Source: Karalla daura
Lineage: Eukaryota > Chordata > Actinopteri > Chaetodontiformes > Leiognathidae
Reading direction: 5' to 3'
Assembly: GCA_029224185.1 (NCBI GenBank)
Contig: CM055193.1
Span: 16,833,669-16,897,668 of the forward strand
Length of the DNA stretch: 64,000 nucleotides
Below the pieces are notes generated by a model that was given only the letters and a program-made list of their open reading frames with translations, was not told where the DNA came from and ran no database searches. Positions within the stretch are counted from its first letter, which is position 1; the number at the start of each line of letters is the position of its first letter. This document shows positions 49,383 through 61,501 of the stretch, piece after piece. Both the position numbers and the translations under genes were made by a program.

Positions 49383-52113
49383 GGATTGAAAGCGAGAGAT
49401 GGGGAACGAGAGTGTAAAGCTATTTTTGGCCCGTCTGGGTGTTTTCCTACACACACTCACGCTTCTCAGGCTTGTTGTTGCTCAGAATGGTGGGTGTTAG
49501 AAAGGCGAGTTTTGATTTGATTCGGGTCCTTGTTTTGAAGCCTCGAATCGCTGTGTGTGTGGGTGTGTGTGTGCGTGTGTTTGTGTGCGTGAGTGTGTGG
49601 ATTTGTGTGTGTGTGTGTGCGTGTGTGTGTGTGTGTTGTTGATATCCCTGGGATTTTCCTGCGGTTGCTATGGTTTTTCGGTTTTGTTTCAAACAACTCG
49701 CCCTTACTCCAAACATCCCGACGGGTTCCTCAGCCCTTCATCGCACACCCTGCCCGCGCTGCCGCTGGGGTTTTGACCTCGCTTCGCTTCCACTTTAATC
49801 CGATCAGATGCCCAAAGAGGCATCTCAACATTTCTCATTACCTCAAGCCTTCGCTGTGATTCAGCAGCAGCGCCACTTTCCTTCTGAATGTCTCTTTATT
49901 CGCGTTCATTTTCATATTTACTCCTACTCCTCTGGCCGCGGGGCAACAGTCACATTTTTGTGCTCTACCTCGGAGAGCTGCCGCTGATGACTGCACACAT
50001 GACACTATTGCTCTGTTGTGGAAAACGTCTGTCAGCGATCCATTGTGTTGCTGCGGACTGCTCATGTCACCGAGGCTTTCGATGTGCTGAGCCTTTGTCT
50101 CTGTCTCACACACACATACACACACACACACAGACACACAGACACACATACGCACCATGGAAATCTTTTGTTCGAGCCCTCACATACAGCCAGTGCGGGA
50201 ATGTATGATTGTGCGCTTGTTTCCATTTATGTTGGCACTGCATATTAATGAGAATGTAAACGTGTGGGACATGTTATGCTTTTGTATTTATTCAGCAGGG
50301 CGAGGTGTCAGGGTTTGCTGACACATGTGCAGTCAGAGCCTAATTTGAAGGGGATAAATTGTGTCGTTATTATTTTAAAAACACAAAATAACTGAGATAA
50401 AAACAAACATATCTGATCATCCTAGAACGGGTCATTTGGCTCGTGGGGAGCTTCTAGCTACAAAACACTCCACATTAAAAACATTTCAAATAGTTTATAA
50501 CAAAATTACAAAGGATTTGCATGACTGTCAAATCTCACCATAAAAGAATTAAACATTGTGAGTAGCCACAACCTTTGATACTTATAAATACTTATAATAT
50601 AAATTACCATCAATAAAACAATGAGATTATGGCTCAGAAACCTTCATGAAACATGTTCCCCTCCTGCTTTTACTCTCTTGTGAGTGTGTAAGAACTTTCA
50701 CTGAAGGCTTTTGTGGCTAGAAATCTAATATAACAATAAGTTGATAATAAATTATAAGACGTCTTAGAGTCACGCCAGCCATAGTGGAATAATGTGAGTC
50801 TGAACAACTGGGGGTTTTCCTGCTCCTCCCATGACCATGACAGCAATATTAATCATGTCGGTAGAAGTAACTTTTATATGAAGCAAGATGTGAATTACTC
50901 TGAATTGAATTACAGGCTAATACATTTACCATACAATTGAAGTGGGTTAGATAATGGATGGATGGATTAAAAACACACTATATATATATAATTATATATA
51001 TACATATATAATTATATTGGTGACACATAACACACCAACAGTCCTCCATTAAAAACATTTCTAGTATTTCTTCATTCATGTAGCATTATTTAGGTGACTG
51101 TAATTGCTTTTTTCCCCCAAAATAATAGCAATACTAAAATGTGAAATTAAACTAAAATTTCAGTAATGCCTGACTCCCACATGTGGGTGGACAACCCTCA
51201 ATCTTCCCTCGCAAGACTCGTCTTTGAGGAAGTTTGACATCCAGAATATTTTGAGTTTTATACGATTTTTTCAGATGGAAAAAAAGGTTCAGTCTCGTCC
51301 CACACCGTGCCTTCTTGTTCGAGTCGAAGTGTCCATGTGACCGCGCGTCCCTACGTCATGTTCGGTGACGTAAAAAAACGAAAAAAAAAAAAAGGTGTTT
51401 CCATTACACTTTATGGATGGGCTCTAATATCATGTCTGAAAAACCACCTCAAGGGAGCGTAGGTGTTTTCATTACCAGTTTTCTTTTGCGATATTTAGAT
51501 TTTGTGGAAACACGCCTTGTGTTTCCTAGTACGCAAATCAGCTTTTGCAAAGTTGTCTAATGTGTAGAAGAGGAGACCTCTGCTTTAAGCGGGGCTACTT
51601 TGACTGTTTTCTCCTGCCTCCATCTTAATTCAGTTCTCCCTCTGCTTTGTTATGCGGGACGGCAGAGATGGAAATTACCAGTTGTCAGAGAATCAAAATT
51701 GTTTTTCTCCAAATGTCAGATTGCCAAAAAAAGGGTGCAGTTAGTGCGGATTTTACCAATTTCACAGAAATTATATGCTCTGACGCCGTGATGATGTTTT
51801 ATACGCTCAAACAAATGTGAAAAGGCAGCTCCTGCTCCTATCTCAATTGGTAGTTACTGCGTTTTGGTGTTGTAGCCCTGCAAGTATGTCTCCAGTCCCT
51901 GGAGGCGAAATGTGTAATTTTCTTCAACTTTGTGCACATTCGCTGCCTGAAATAACCCCGCAGCCTCCACGCTATCTTCCATGAAGCAGGAGGGTCACAC
52001 ACGATTTGAGCGTGTACGCGCCGATGTGCAAAGTCTCTGTGTGCCTGCGTCTCATGATTGTCAACTGACCGCCACAAGACCGGAGCAGCGCTGGCGCCGA
52101 GGGAGCCGCCAAC
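46971..52113. other. Intergenic stretch
   Basis: No gene recognised. It includes a half-site cluster at 47392-47422, CT at 47476-47522, GA at 49330-49377, GT at 49549-49637 and an AT-rich block around 50340-51150 with alternating TA (50978-51017). GGATGGATGGATT at about 50956 may be a SINE tail. Confidence 0.55.
47392..47422 (+). promoter_or_regulatory. Cluster of four nuclear-receptor half-sites
   Basis: GGGTCA G GGGTCA (DR1 spacing) is followed after four bases by GGGTGA and two bases later by AGGTCA, all on the + strand. Binding is not shown; G-rich sequence makes chance matches more likely. Confidence 0.3.
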
Positions 52114-52153
52114 ATGGAGGCAGAGCCGCCTGTGGTTCTGCAGGAGAGCGCAG
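52114..52153 (+). other. Possible first coding exon (strong Kozak ATG plus donor)
   Basis: GAGCCGCCAACATGGAG is close to an ideal vertebrate start context, within a CpG-bearing patch. The frame reads MEAEPPVVLQESA and reaches GCAG|GTGCGAG, an acceptable splice donor. I do not recognise the peptide, no partner exon is visible, and the patch could be part of a repeat. Confidence 0.15.
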
Positions 52154-52285
52154 GTGCGAGAGATGTCTGCCTCGGAGATTACTGGCAGAGGGGAACTCTG
52201 AGAGGAAGCCCAGCTGCATTCAGAGAGCTTCAGAGCGCCGTTCGGCTCCGCAGCCGACCACACCCTGATACTTTCTTGCGAGCAT

Positions 52286-52286
52286 G

Positions 52287-52346
<60 letters not shown>
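52286..52346 (+). repeat. (CA)n microsatellite
   Basis: CA run of about 60 bases. Confidence 0.95.
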
Positions 52347-52347
<1 letters not shown>

Positions 52348-52647
52348 GCACATTCACTTGTGCAAGTATGTAAACAGATGCAAACGCAAGGCTGTGCGTG
52401 CACGCAATGTCTGCATGCGCAAAAATAAAAACACACAAACAGAGCTCAAGTTCTCCTCCAAAATATGTTCCAGCCTTATTATTTCCACTTCCTTTGTTCT
52501 TGTGTTTACTCAGCCCACCAAAGATAATAAGTCTTTTCCTCAGTGTCTAAGCTCCCCCCTCCCCGCTCATGTTGCTGTCTGCCTTCATCTTCCTGTCCCC
52601 CTCTGTCTATCTTCATCTCGCTTCAGGTTCCCTCGCTCTTTTCTTCG

Positions 52648-52689
52648 CCTCCTCCTCCTCCTCCTCCTCCTCCTCCTCCTCCTCCTCCC
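52648..52689 (+). repeat. (CCT)n microsatellite
   Basis: Perfect CCT run within a longer C/T-rich stretch (about 52540-53040) that yields artefactual Ser/Leu/Pro-rich frames. Confidence 0.95.
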
Positions 52690-53040
52690 TGGCTCCCCTT
52701 TCTTTCTTTCTTTTTTTCTTTCACATCATCATCTCCGTTTCTCCCCCTGTCCTCCGCTCCTTCCCTCTTTCCCTTCTCCTGCAGCATTCCTGGCATTCCT
52801 GCCGGCTTCTTAGGGGGAAGGACCCCGCTGGCAGACCAGGCCAAACATTATTACAGTGCTCTCCGCCTCCCTTTCTCTCTCTCCTTTTCTCTCACCCTAT
52901 CTCACTTCTTTTCAAGCCCTCTCACTCATTCTACTACTTTCGCTCACTGCTTCTCTCCTTCTTACATTCCCCCTCATTTGCTGCATATTTCTCTTCCCTC
53001 TCCCCGTGCTCTTTCACTCCCTCGCTCCTTTGCTCTAAAA

Positions 53041-54526
53041 ACCTCCATCTCGGCTAATTCCATCTCACAGATAGCGGCTGTGTGCTTGTGCTTTAACTGT
53101 GTTAAAACAGCTTACTGGGACCACTGTGTTTCGTAATTAGTGGAAATAAGGGTCATACCCTTCTCTGTTACGTAAAACAGGCTCATTCATGTTTATACAA
53201 GCGCATGTGCTGTGCTTTTAACAACCACACACTGTCCGCACATGGGAGATAAAGTCAGACACAGAGGGCATGCGTACACACACATACATGCACACGTATT
53301 CTCACAAAGCCAGACAGATTTTCCAATTAGAGGGGTTATTCACTTTTAAGTGTGTTTTAATGGACAAAAGTCTTTTTATTGTGCTCTGAGTGCATCCTTA
53401 ATTACATTTGTGATAGATTTTTTTTCGACATTCCCCTTTCTAGCATTTCACAGGCTGTAAACAGAGTGAAACCACACACTGTAAATGAATGGAAGCTTTA
53501 ACTAGGAATAACCTAGAGATCCTCTTAAAAAGATGAATGATTAGATATATAATTAGAGATACAGATAAAGATAGACAGCTGATCGAGAGATATATGAATA
53601 AACACACAGGCAGACAGATGCGGAACAAAGACCACCGAAACCTTTCGTGTCACATGTTTAGTTACACAGAAAAGGAATAATTTTCCCCTGCACATTCTTC
53701 TGACTGATTTCACACTTTTGTGTTTTAGACTTCTCTGTGTTCTAATGTTGTGCCGAAGCGGGAGCTCGTCTCTGCAGGTGGGAGGCAGCCGTGTAGCTCA
53801 CAGCTGACCACATCCTGCCTCAGGCTGAGAGCTTCACGTCAGATAGGCGACGTCTTCTCAACGGTGTCATTTCTCTAAAAATCACACTTTGGTTTGACTC
53901 ATCGCCTTCATGAAAACCGATATTGATAGCGACAAGCAGGGATTTCCTCCGTGTTTGCAATGGGCAGCAGGGCCCGGGCCCCTGCTTGGACTGCGCTCAA
54001 ATGAACCGGTCCGTTTGAAGATATCTCATTTCTGGTCACTTTGTACAGTTGCATACACCATGTAAAGGCTTTTGCAGTCATGTGAGAAGTTATTTTGGCT
54101 CAAAATCATGGTCATTAGGGGATAAAACAAGCGGGTATTCAGCAGCCATGCAAAGGAAAGCACTTTTTAGATAAAAGAGATGTTGTTTGTGGAAAATGCT
54201 AACTGACCAGTACTCCTCTGTGTGTGTATGTGTGTGTGTGTATAGGTACATGTGAGTGTGTGCATGCGTGTTCGTATTCCTCTCTCCCTGTGGGCGGTTG
54301 CCTGCTGCGCTACTTTTCTGTCACCCTGTGGTTTTGTTATTTTCAGCACAAACCGGATGTGATTCAGACTCCATGGTAGATTGTGTAATTGAATGGACTA
54401 ACCACATACACACATGTGTGTGCGCACACAGACACACACACGCATACATACATATGCCCCTCTGCACACATCTTTTGTCAAGGCGCACACACAGATGCAA
54501 TAACAAGCCACCCCCCTCATCCCCTC

Positions 54527-54558
<32 letters not shown>

Positions 54559-56439
54559 GTTATATATCTTTGCACACCCACGCACCGAGGGTTTCTGGGA
54601 ACGGCGCTGGGTTCCCCCTGCTCACTGAGGCACCCGAGGGTGAGCGAGCGGACTGCGTGCACCACCGCCAGCAGCAGCAGACAGACGCACGCTTCTTGGT
54701 TTCAATATTGATCTGAAACATCAGTTGTTGACCTGGCTGACGCTCAGATCGGAAAAAAGGATACAGCGCGCACGCACACACACACACACACACACACACA
54801 AACGCGCGCACGCACGCACTCACACACACACACGCGTTTGGGTTCTGTGGAAAAAAAAAAGGGACGGTTGAAAGTGGGGAAAAACATTGAGATGTGCAAG
54901 TGAAACTCAGAATAAATGTCAGGATCTGTTTCAAAAAATGAAGAAACTGCCATGCAGATGAAGCTGGCTGCTGACAACAGCGTTACAACAGAACTGTCTC
55001 TGTCATTATTTCTGTGATAAAAGTCACTTTGGACGGTTTGCGGAGTTGTTTTTGTGTTGCGGCGCCTGCATTGACCTTTAAGGTGTCACACCTGATGAGC
55101 CGCATGTGGAGGTGTGCAGCAGGACCTATGTCCCATCTATGTCTATGTAAATTCCATAAAAGATGCGCATGGAGCCTCCGCCTCATTACACCGTCCATGA
55201 ACCTCAAGATGAATGACTTTCATTCATTTGCGATCTGTCGATTCAGTCCCCGGCGACACAGTACCTCTGTTTGCAACATAATGAAATTATACACACATTA
55301 TATCATATCACAACATTTAGATGAGAGACAGATTAGAGCGTACTTAAATGGTTTATAATCTGGCTGTGTGTGTGTATGTGTGTGTGTGTGAGACAGAGAT
55401 ATAAAGAGAGAGCAGTGTGAGCCTGTGTTTTGCTTCATAAATCAGCTTTGACTGCACTCTGATATAACCGTTAATCCCACGACATACGACGAGTAAAGTG
55501 CCTTCGACGCGACAGATTATTGCGGTGGCGCCTGGTCTTTCTGTGAATGAAATGCACCGCACAACGAGTGAAGCTGTTTGTTCTTGGGCCTCCACAATAT
55601 ATGACATTGTTGTCAGGCCCCACAGAAGGTATTTGAAACATTTCCTCACGAGGTCCCTGCAGGAAGAATGAGAGTGAGGATGTGAGAGCGCTGCTCGCTG
55701 TGCTACAGGCTCATTTAGAGCAGCGGCTGCTAAGCTAACTGTCCATTCTGATCTTGTGGAGCGGAGGCATGTGTACTGTATGTTATTAAGTGAAATATCG
55801 CCTCGGAGCTTCAAAGTTATTTAACCACTGGAATATGTATGTCACTCCACACTTTGCACGTCTGATTTTCTTTGTTTTGTGTTTTGAGTGATTGTGTTTT
55901 TGAGGTGCGTTCATAAAAAAAACCCCAGATAATCTACAATAGGTGATGAAGGAAACCAAATCATGTGAAAAACATGTTTTTCTTTCACTTCCAGAGAATT
56001 CTCACAGAGACCTGCATGTGCGTATGGGGTCAGCCCAGCCTCACTGCGGCCAGAGAGCAGGCAGCAGGGGTTGGAGCGTGTGAACAGACACGACTGTCCT
56101 GACTCCAGGTCATGTGCTGTATGTTACAAATTCAGGAAGCGACAACGCGCTGTCAGATTATTACATACATACCGCGGCGTGAGAGCAGCCGACTCGCTGA
56201 CACGTGCCTCCTCTCCCCCAGTGTCACACATGGATGCGCACGCTCCTTCACCCTGACACAAGCAGCACACACTGAGGGGCCATTCGTCACTTTTTCTCTT
56301 TTCTTTTGGGGAATAAAGTGGCTGAATGTGAAACATTCGCGCAAACATGGAGAGAGCAGATTTGTGGATGGAGGCCGTTTCGATGATAGATGGCTGGATG
56401 GAGGGATGGAGCTCTCTCGGGGGCAGGGAGGGCTGCGGA
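53041..56439. other. Intergenic stretch
   Basis: No gene recognised. CA runs near 54528-54556 and 54773-54800; otherwise unique-looking AT-balanced sequence. Confidence 0.55.
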
Positions 56440-56699
56440 CAGCAGGTGGAGCCACAGTGGCCGGGGCATTTCTTCAACCCTCGCCCCGTGAAGTTGAGTC
56501 CGGAGGCGCGGGGAGCGCGGCGCTGATTGGCTGCAGGCTGCACCCAATGGGAGCCACTCGCTCAGTCACTCAGTCAGGAAACAATGGTCCTGAAGGTCTG
56601 CGAGAAGAAGAAGGCCAGGCTATTTTTGGTGGGACCCGCCTCGCCTTCTATTTCTGTCGGCAGGGGAGAGAGAGAGAGAGAGAGACAGAGACAGTGAGC

Positions 56700-56730
<31 letters not shown>

Positions 56731-56995
56731 AGGGAGCGAGAAGGGGGCAGGACTTGACGGGGGCAGGACTTTCTTCTCTGCAACTTGCCTCCGACAAGTC
56801 TCTGTTCGCTCTCTCCTCCTCCTCCTCCTCATCTGCTCCGCGGCTCTCACCATCACCTCCCAGTCCTCTCTCGCTCTCGCTCTCCTCCCCTCGCTCGTTT
56901 TATTCTCTCCATCTCTCTCTCTCTCCGTGTATGCTGGATGTGTTTGGACCGGCTCTAGCTGCTCCTGCGCGGGGACCGCTCGTCCTGCTCTCACG
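56440..56995 (+). promoter_or_regulatory. Candidate promoter and first noncoding exon of the next gene
   Basis: A GC- and CpG-richer block with an inverted CCAAT (ATTGG, 56526) and a forward CCAAT (56544) 18 bases apart, then CTATTTTTGG (56619), a GA run and a C/T-rich stretch of the kind seen at dispersed vertebrate start sites. It ends in ACG|GTAGGG, a usable donor at 56995. The frame reading MLDVFGPALAAPARG near the end stops at the donor, so the exon is likely untranslated. By mammalian synteny the gene downstream of VDR on this strand would be HDAC7; nothing in the sequence proves that. Confidence 0.4.
56665..56735 (+). repeat. (GA)n microsatellite
   Basis: GA dinucleotide run with few interruptions, inside the candidate promoter. 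Confidence 0.9.
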
Positions 56996-57681
56996 GTAGG
57001 GAAAACAGCTGTGGAAACAGCTGGAAGCCTCGGCGCGTTAACGCACCCGCTCTACCTGCTCAGGTGTAAAAGTGCTCGATAGAGTGATTGCTCGACTGCA
57101 GCGTGGTCCTCTCCGCGTCGTGGCACAGCTGTGGACAGGAGTTTCAGAGTCGGTCTCGCTTGTTTTCTGCAACTGGTAGAAAGTGTTGGGAGGCGCGCGA
57201 GTCATTACCGGATATTAATCACCTGTTAAATAGGTAACAGGTGACCTGCCGCGGTTTGCTTTACGCTGCTGAACAGATGGTGTTCGTGTGTGTGTGTTTT
57301 GTGTGCCGTGTGTGTGTGTGTGTGTGTGTATGTGTGTGTGTGTGATCTCTGCCCATGCACTCTGCGTCTGGCCAGATGTGGGGCATTTACTGCGGGTGGT
57401 GACGTCACACGGGCCGCTATTACCCGTCAGGGCATCAAGTGGCGCGCGCGCACACACACGCACACACACACACACGCGCACGCGCGCCTACTTCACAGGT
57501 TGCATGAAGTCATCTCTGACCTGCGGTCTCTGTCTGGTCTGGCAGCAGCAGCTCCACCTCTTTTTACATCATATAAATGGGTGTTTTATTGTCGCCCTCT
57601 CGCACAGTTTTGAGCAGTTTCGATGACTTCCTGTCGTGCTTTTCGAGCTGCTTTGACTGATTTATTGCTTTGTCTCCACAG

Positions 57682-57750
57682 ATGGACTCGGCTCTCCTGG
57701 TGACATCCTGAAGACAGACGGGCGGGACGACATATTTCATACGGTGGCAG
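57682..57750 (+). other. Candidate noncoding 5' UTR exon with a 9-codon upstream ORF
   Basis: A 69-bp segment between a good acceptor (branch-point-like TGACTGA at 57654, TTGCTTTGTCTCCACAG) and a good donor (CAG|GTAGAA). The exon begins with ATG and that frame stops after nine codons. One frame is open throughout (GLGSPGDILKTDGRDDIFHT), but joining it to the preceding candidate exon gives an in-frame stop and no ATG, so it is most likely untranslated. Confidence 0.45.
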
Positions 57751-58049
57751 GTAGAACCTCCTCACCTCTAGACAAACCTCGGGCTGTAGCTTGATGAGCA
57801 CTTTTCGCGTCTTTCCGTGTTTCGCGTGGCCAAAACACTCAAAACGCCGCCAGCCTCCTTGCGACTCCATCTCATGCACTTTACAACATTTTTGCTGTTT
57901 TTTTTTTTTTACAGCTTAGACACACATTAGGCGGCTTGGTGACAGCAGTTTTTCCAATGCAGGATGATCTAAGATTTTGATTCTCAGAGAACTGCAGTAA
58001 AGTACAGAACAGGTGTGTTGGAATCACATCCCCAACCTGCTCTGCTTCT

Positions 58050-58053
<4 letters not shown>

Positions 58054-58132
<79 letters not shown>
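58054..58132 (+). repeat. (GT)n microsatellite
   Basis: Pure GT run of about 79 bases. Confidence 0.97.
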
Positions 58133-58135
<3 letters not shown>

Positions 58136-58693
58136 CAGGTCATGCAGTGGTGTTTTATTATGTGTGAAAAAAAAAACGTGCGCAAGTTAAATTTGACCGT
58201 CTTTAGTTAAAGCAATGGGAGGGAAACCTAGTGGTGGATATTTTCCTCAAAAGTTTTTCATTCCTGAACTCTCTCAAGCCTTGCAAGGAATGTAAAAACC
58301 TGCTGCCGTTGCCAAGACTTTATATAGTTGCGAGATTTGCTTCACTTTTTTTTCTCAGTTTCACTTCCATAACTGTGCCTTTTCTTCTCTTGCAGTTTAG
58401 TAATCTGACACTTGTTGATAGGACGATTTCAGGCTCACTAGAGGCACGCATCTGGACGAGTCCAGATTATTTTTCCCCTGCAGAAGTTTTCACTCGTGAC
58501 TGTTTTTCATTTGTCACGAAACTGTTGTCTCCACGGCCTCGGGACGACGAAAAAGCCGGCCGGCCGGCTGGCTGCGGGACGTGCACCGGAGCGAGGCCTC
58601 AGACTCGTGCGTTCAGAGAAGCGGGTGACTGTGACCGACACGTTGCCGAAAAATCGCCGTCACTTTCCGTCAGTTGCGTCGCTGCGTGACAGA

Positions 58694-58697
<4 letters not shown>

Positions 58698-58741
<44 letters not shown>

Positions 58742-58748
58742 TCTCTCG
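58698..58748 (+). repeat. (CT)n microsatellite
   Basis: CT run with one TGT interruption. Confidence 0.93.
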
Positions 58749-58853
58749 GCTTGTCGTGCTCCCCTCCGCCGCGCTAACAATCACCGCAAGGCTGCGTGGT
58801 TAGTGACTCACGTGGGAAACACTCGGAGCCTTCTTCCTCAACCTGAGATCGGC

Positions 58854-58856
<3 letters not shown>

Positions 58857-58891
<35 letters not shown>

Positions 58892-59071
58892 GCTGGGCCG
58901 CTCCACCCCTCAGACACCAGTCACCCGCCCGTCTCTCTATGCCCTGTGATCGCTCTGTGGAGGATCACAAAGCTCTGAATGGAAGCCGGCCCTCGCCTCG
59001 CCGTGCCAGGCTCCACTGCATGCTCACCCAGGACCTGCTGTGTGTGTGTGTGTGTGTGTGTGTCTGTGTGT
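58857..59071 (+). repeat. Two (GT)n runs
   Basis: GT runs at 58857-58884 and 59038-59071. Confidence 0.9.
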
Positions 59072-61146
59072 GGAAAAAACCCGGTGAGGTCATGGCCACG
59101 GCTGTAGGATCTGGTTACATGTGTTGTCCAGGCAGGGCAACTGACACTGGCTGTCTCTCCTTTGTCTTCCTCCCTGATCTCCATCTCTATACACACACAC
59201 ACACACACGCACGCGCACACGCGGGCACACACGCACGCAGGCGCACATAACCTCACATTAAACCTTCCTCTCCGATGCCAGGCGTCTGTGGAGCTGCAGT
59301 CTGAGGTGGCAGCGGACGGTCGAGCCAGATGTGTCGCGCACACACGTGAAACCGGCGTTTTAAGAGCCTCGGGAGCGCAGGCAGCCCTTTAAAACCCCGG
59401 GACCTCCTCCCCTTCAGCTGACACTCGCACCCGGTTCCCAAGAGGCAGAAGCGCCGATATGTCCGAAGACGGCTCTTACCGTAGAATCCAAAAACAAAAG
59501 CCCGCCCGCTGTTGTTTTATGTAGCTGATTATAAAATCATAAGTGGAAACTCATTTTGAGCAGAACCTCCACACCTGAGTCGCATTCCAGTCGTTCCTCC
59601 GGCAACACACACACACACACACACGCACACACACACACGCACGCAGGGGATTATCGCACAAGGCCCAGAGTGTGAGATGTAGGGGAGTTTCTGGCAGAAA
59701 CGGGATATAATCACCAGAACAACAGAAGTTTTAATTTGTCACAAAAGAAGGACTTTGGAGCCCAGAATGGACAAAACCGCCTCACCTGAGATGAGTTCTC
59801 CCATCTTTTTTCCACGCTTACTTTTTGCAATTGTTTCGTTGCTGTTTGCAGCTTGACCTCCTAGCATTTGGTCTGTGAACTACTGTAGACCTGGTTATCT
59901 GTGGCTCTATCTGTGGGTCACTTCCAACGAGTCACGTGTTTCCAGTTGGGTTTTTTTTCGCCCTCCACAAACGGCCGAACAGAATCCTCTCGTGCTCGGG
60001 GAGACGCGAGCTCTGGACCGTTTCTCCCATGCCGCGTGCAAACGGGCACAAAACCTCGTCCCTTTCATGCTCTCTCGGCTCTTTGTTCTCCCCCCGGAGC
60101 GCTGCTTTTCCGCCGTGTCGTCTGCGGCTCGGTAAACAGAGCGGGGAGACACGGCGGGGACAGAGCAGGCCTGACTGTAACAGCCGGAGCGGAGATAACG
60201 CTCGTATCCTCTTCCTGGTCCTGCTCTCCACACGGTCACGTCAGCTGATCTCGGCACCGCCGCTCTTCTTTTTCTTTTTGTTTTTCTTTTTTTTTTCTTC
60301 AGCCTTCTGCTGAATGGCCGAGAGCTTTGTTTGTATCACATAGCAACAAATAAGTGCCGAGGAAGACGGGGAGAGCTGCTCTCGCCCTGCAAGGGCTTCG
60401 CTCAAAGTTGAAAGTTCATCGAGACGATATACCTGAATTTCAACACCAGTGCAGCCACCGCGCTGTTTATTCAACACTAAATTGTTCTCCATCTTGAATT
60501 TCCTGTGTGTGTGTGTGTGTGTGTGTGTGTGAGAGTGAGTGCAGCCCTCTGTTCCAGAACAGTGTGAGCTCATTAAATCCCAGCCGCCGCCCCCTGACAC
60601 AGGAGTGACTTATTTGTCCCGATCAGCGGGCGTCCTAAGCGGCGCAGATATACGGCGGCCGTGTGTTTGGGGCCGCGGGGGCCCTCGGCCCAGACGCGCC
60701 CGCCGTCCCCGCTCGCGCCGGTAGTAACAGTAGACGGCGACCTAAAGGAGGCGGCTATTTTGGACCCGCCGAACAAATGGCTCGATTGTCCTGCCTCTAG
60801 GTGCGTGAAATCACTTGATATGTCAGGGGTAGTGTTATATAACACCCTCCGAGGGGCCCCACAGCAGTGCGTGCGTGTGTGTGTGTGTGTCTGCGTCTGC
60901 GTGTGTGTGTTTGTGCCGTTTTCTCATTCACCTTGGGCTTAACGTGTTTGAGTGTAAACGTGACAAGAGGTCTGGGCGTAAGTGCATGTGTGGCCCGAGG
61001 TACCGCCGTCCTCTGAGGCTTTTATTAGCGCGTCTAATCAATTCGTGTTGTATTAACCTTTGAGCTGGAGGCTCCTCGCTGTGGTCAGCTGCGTAGTCGC
61101 TGCGTGCCTGGCCTCCAGCCGCAGCCTGCATCCACCTCTGACCAGT

Positions 61147-61166
61147 GCTCCCTCTCTCCCTCTCTG

Positions 61167-61197
<31 letters not shown>

Positions 61198-61218
61198 GTC
61201 TCTCTCTCTCTCTCTCTG

Positions 61219-61269
<51 letters not shown>

Positions 61270-61501
61270 GTCTCTCTCTCTGTCTTTCTGTCTCTCTCTG
61301 TCTGTCTCTCTGTCTCTCTCTCTCTGTCTCTCTCTCTCTCTGTCTCTCTCTCTCTCTGTCTCTCTCTCTCTGTCTCTCTCTGTCTCTCTCTCTCTCTCTG
61401 TCTCTCTCTCTCTGTCTCTCTCTGTCTCTCTCTGTCTCTCTCTGTCTCTCTCTGTCTCTGTCTCTCTCTCTCTCTCTCTCTCTCCCTCTCTCTCTCTCTC
61501 T
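61147..61501 (+). repeat. Long (TCTC/TCTG)n tract
   Basis: About 355 bases of CT dinucleotides punctuated by TCTG and rare TTTC. It stays open in all three + frames (Ser-Leu-Ser-Val repeats) and in a minus frame (Arg-Glu-Arg-Asp repeats); these are not proteins. Confidence 0.97.

Noticed and set aside
52543..53136. Ser/Leu/Pro-rich 150-200 codon frames
   Set aside because: Translation of a CT/CCT-rich tract.
56112..56999. 295-codon + strand frame
   Set aside because: Runs across the candidate promoter and a GA repeat; the composition is Ser/Arg/Glu-rich and it matches no family I know.
59459..59524. Small ORF beginning MSEDGSYRR
   Set aside because: Only 21 codons, no splice donor and no recognised family; an upstream TTTAAAA box alone is too weak.
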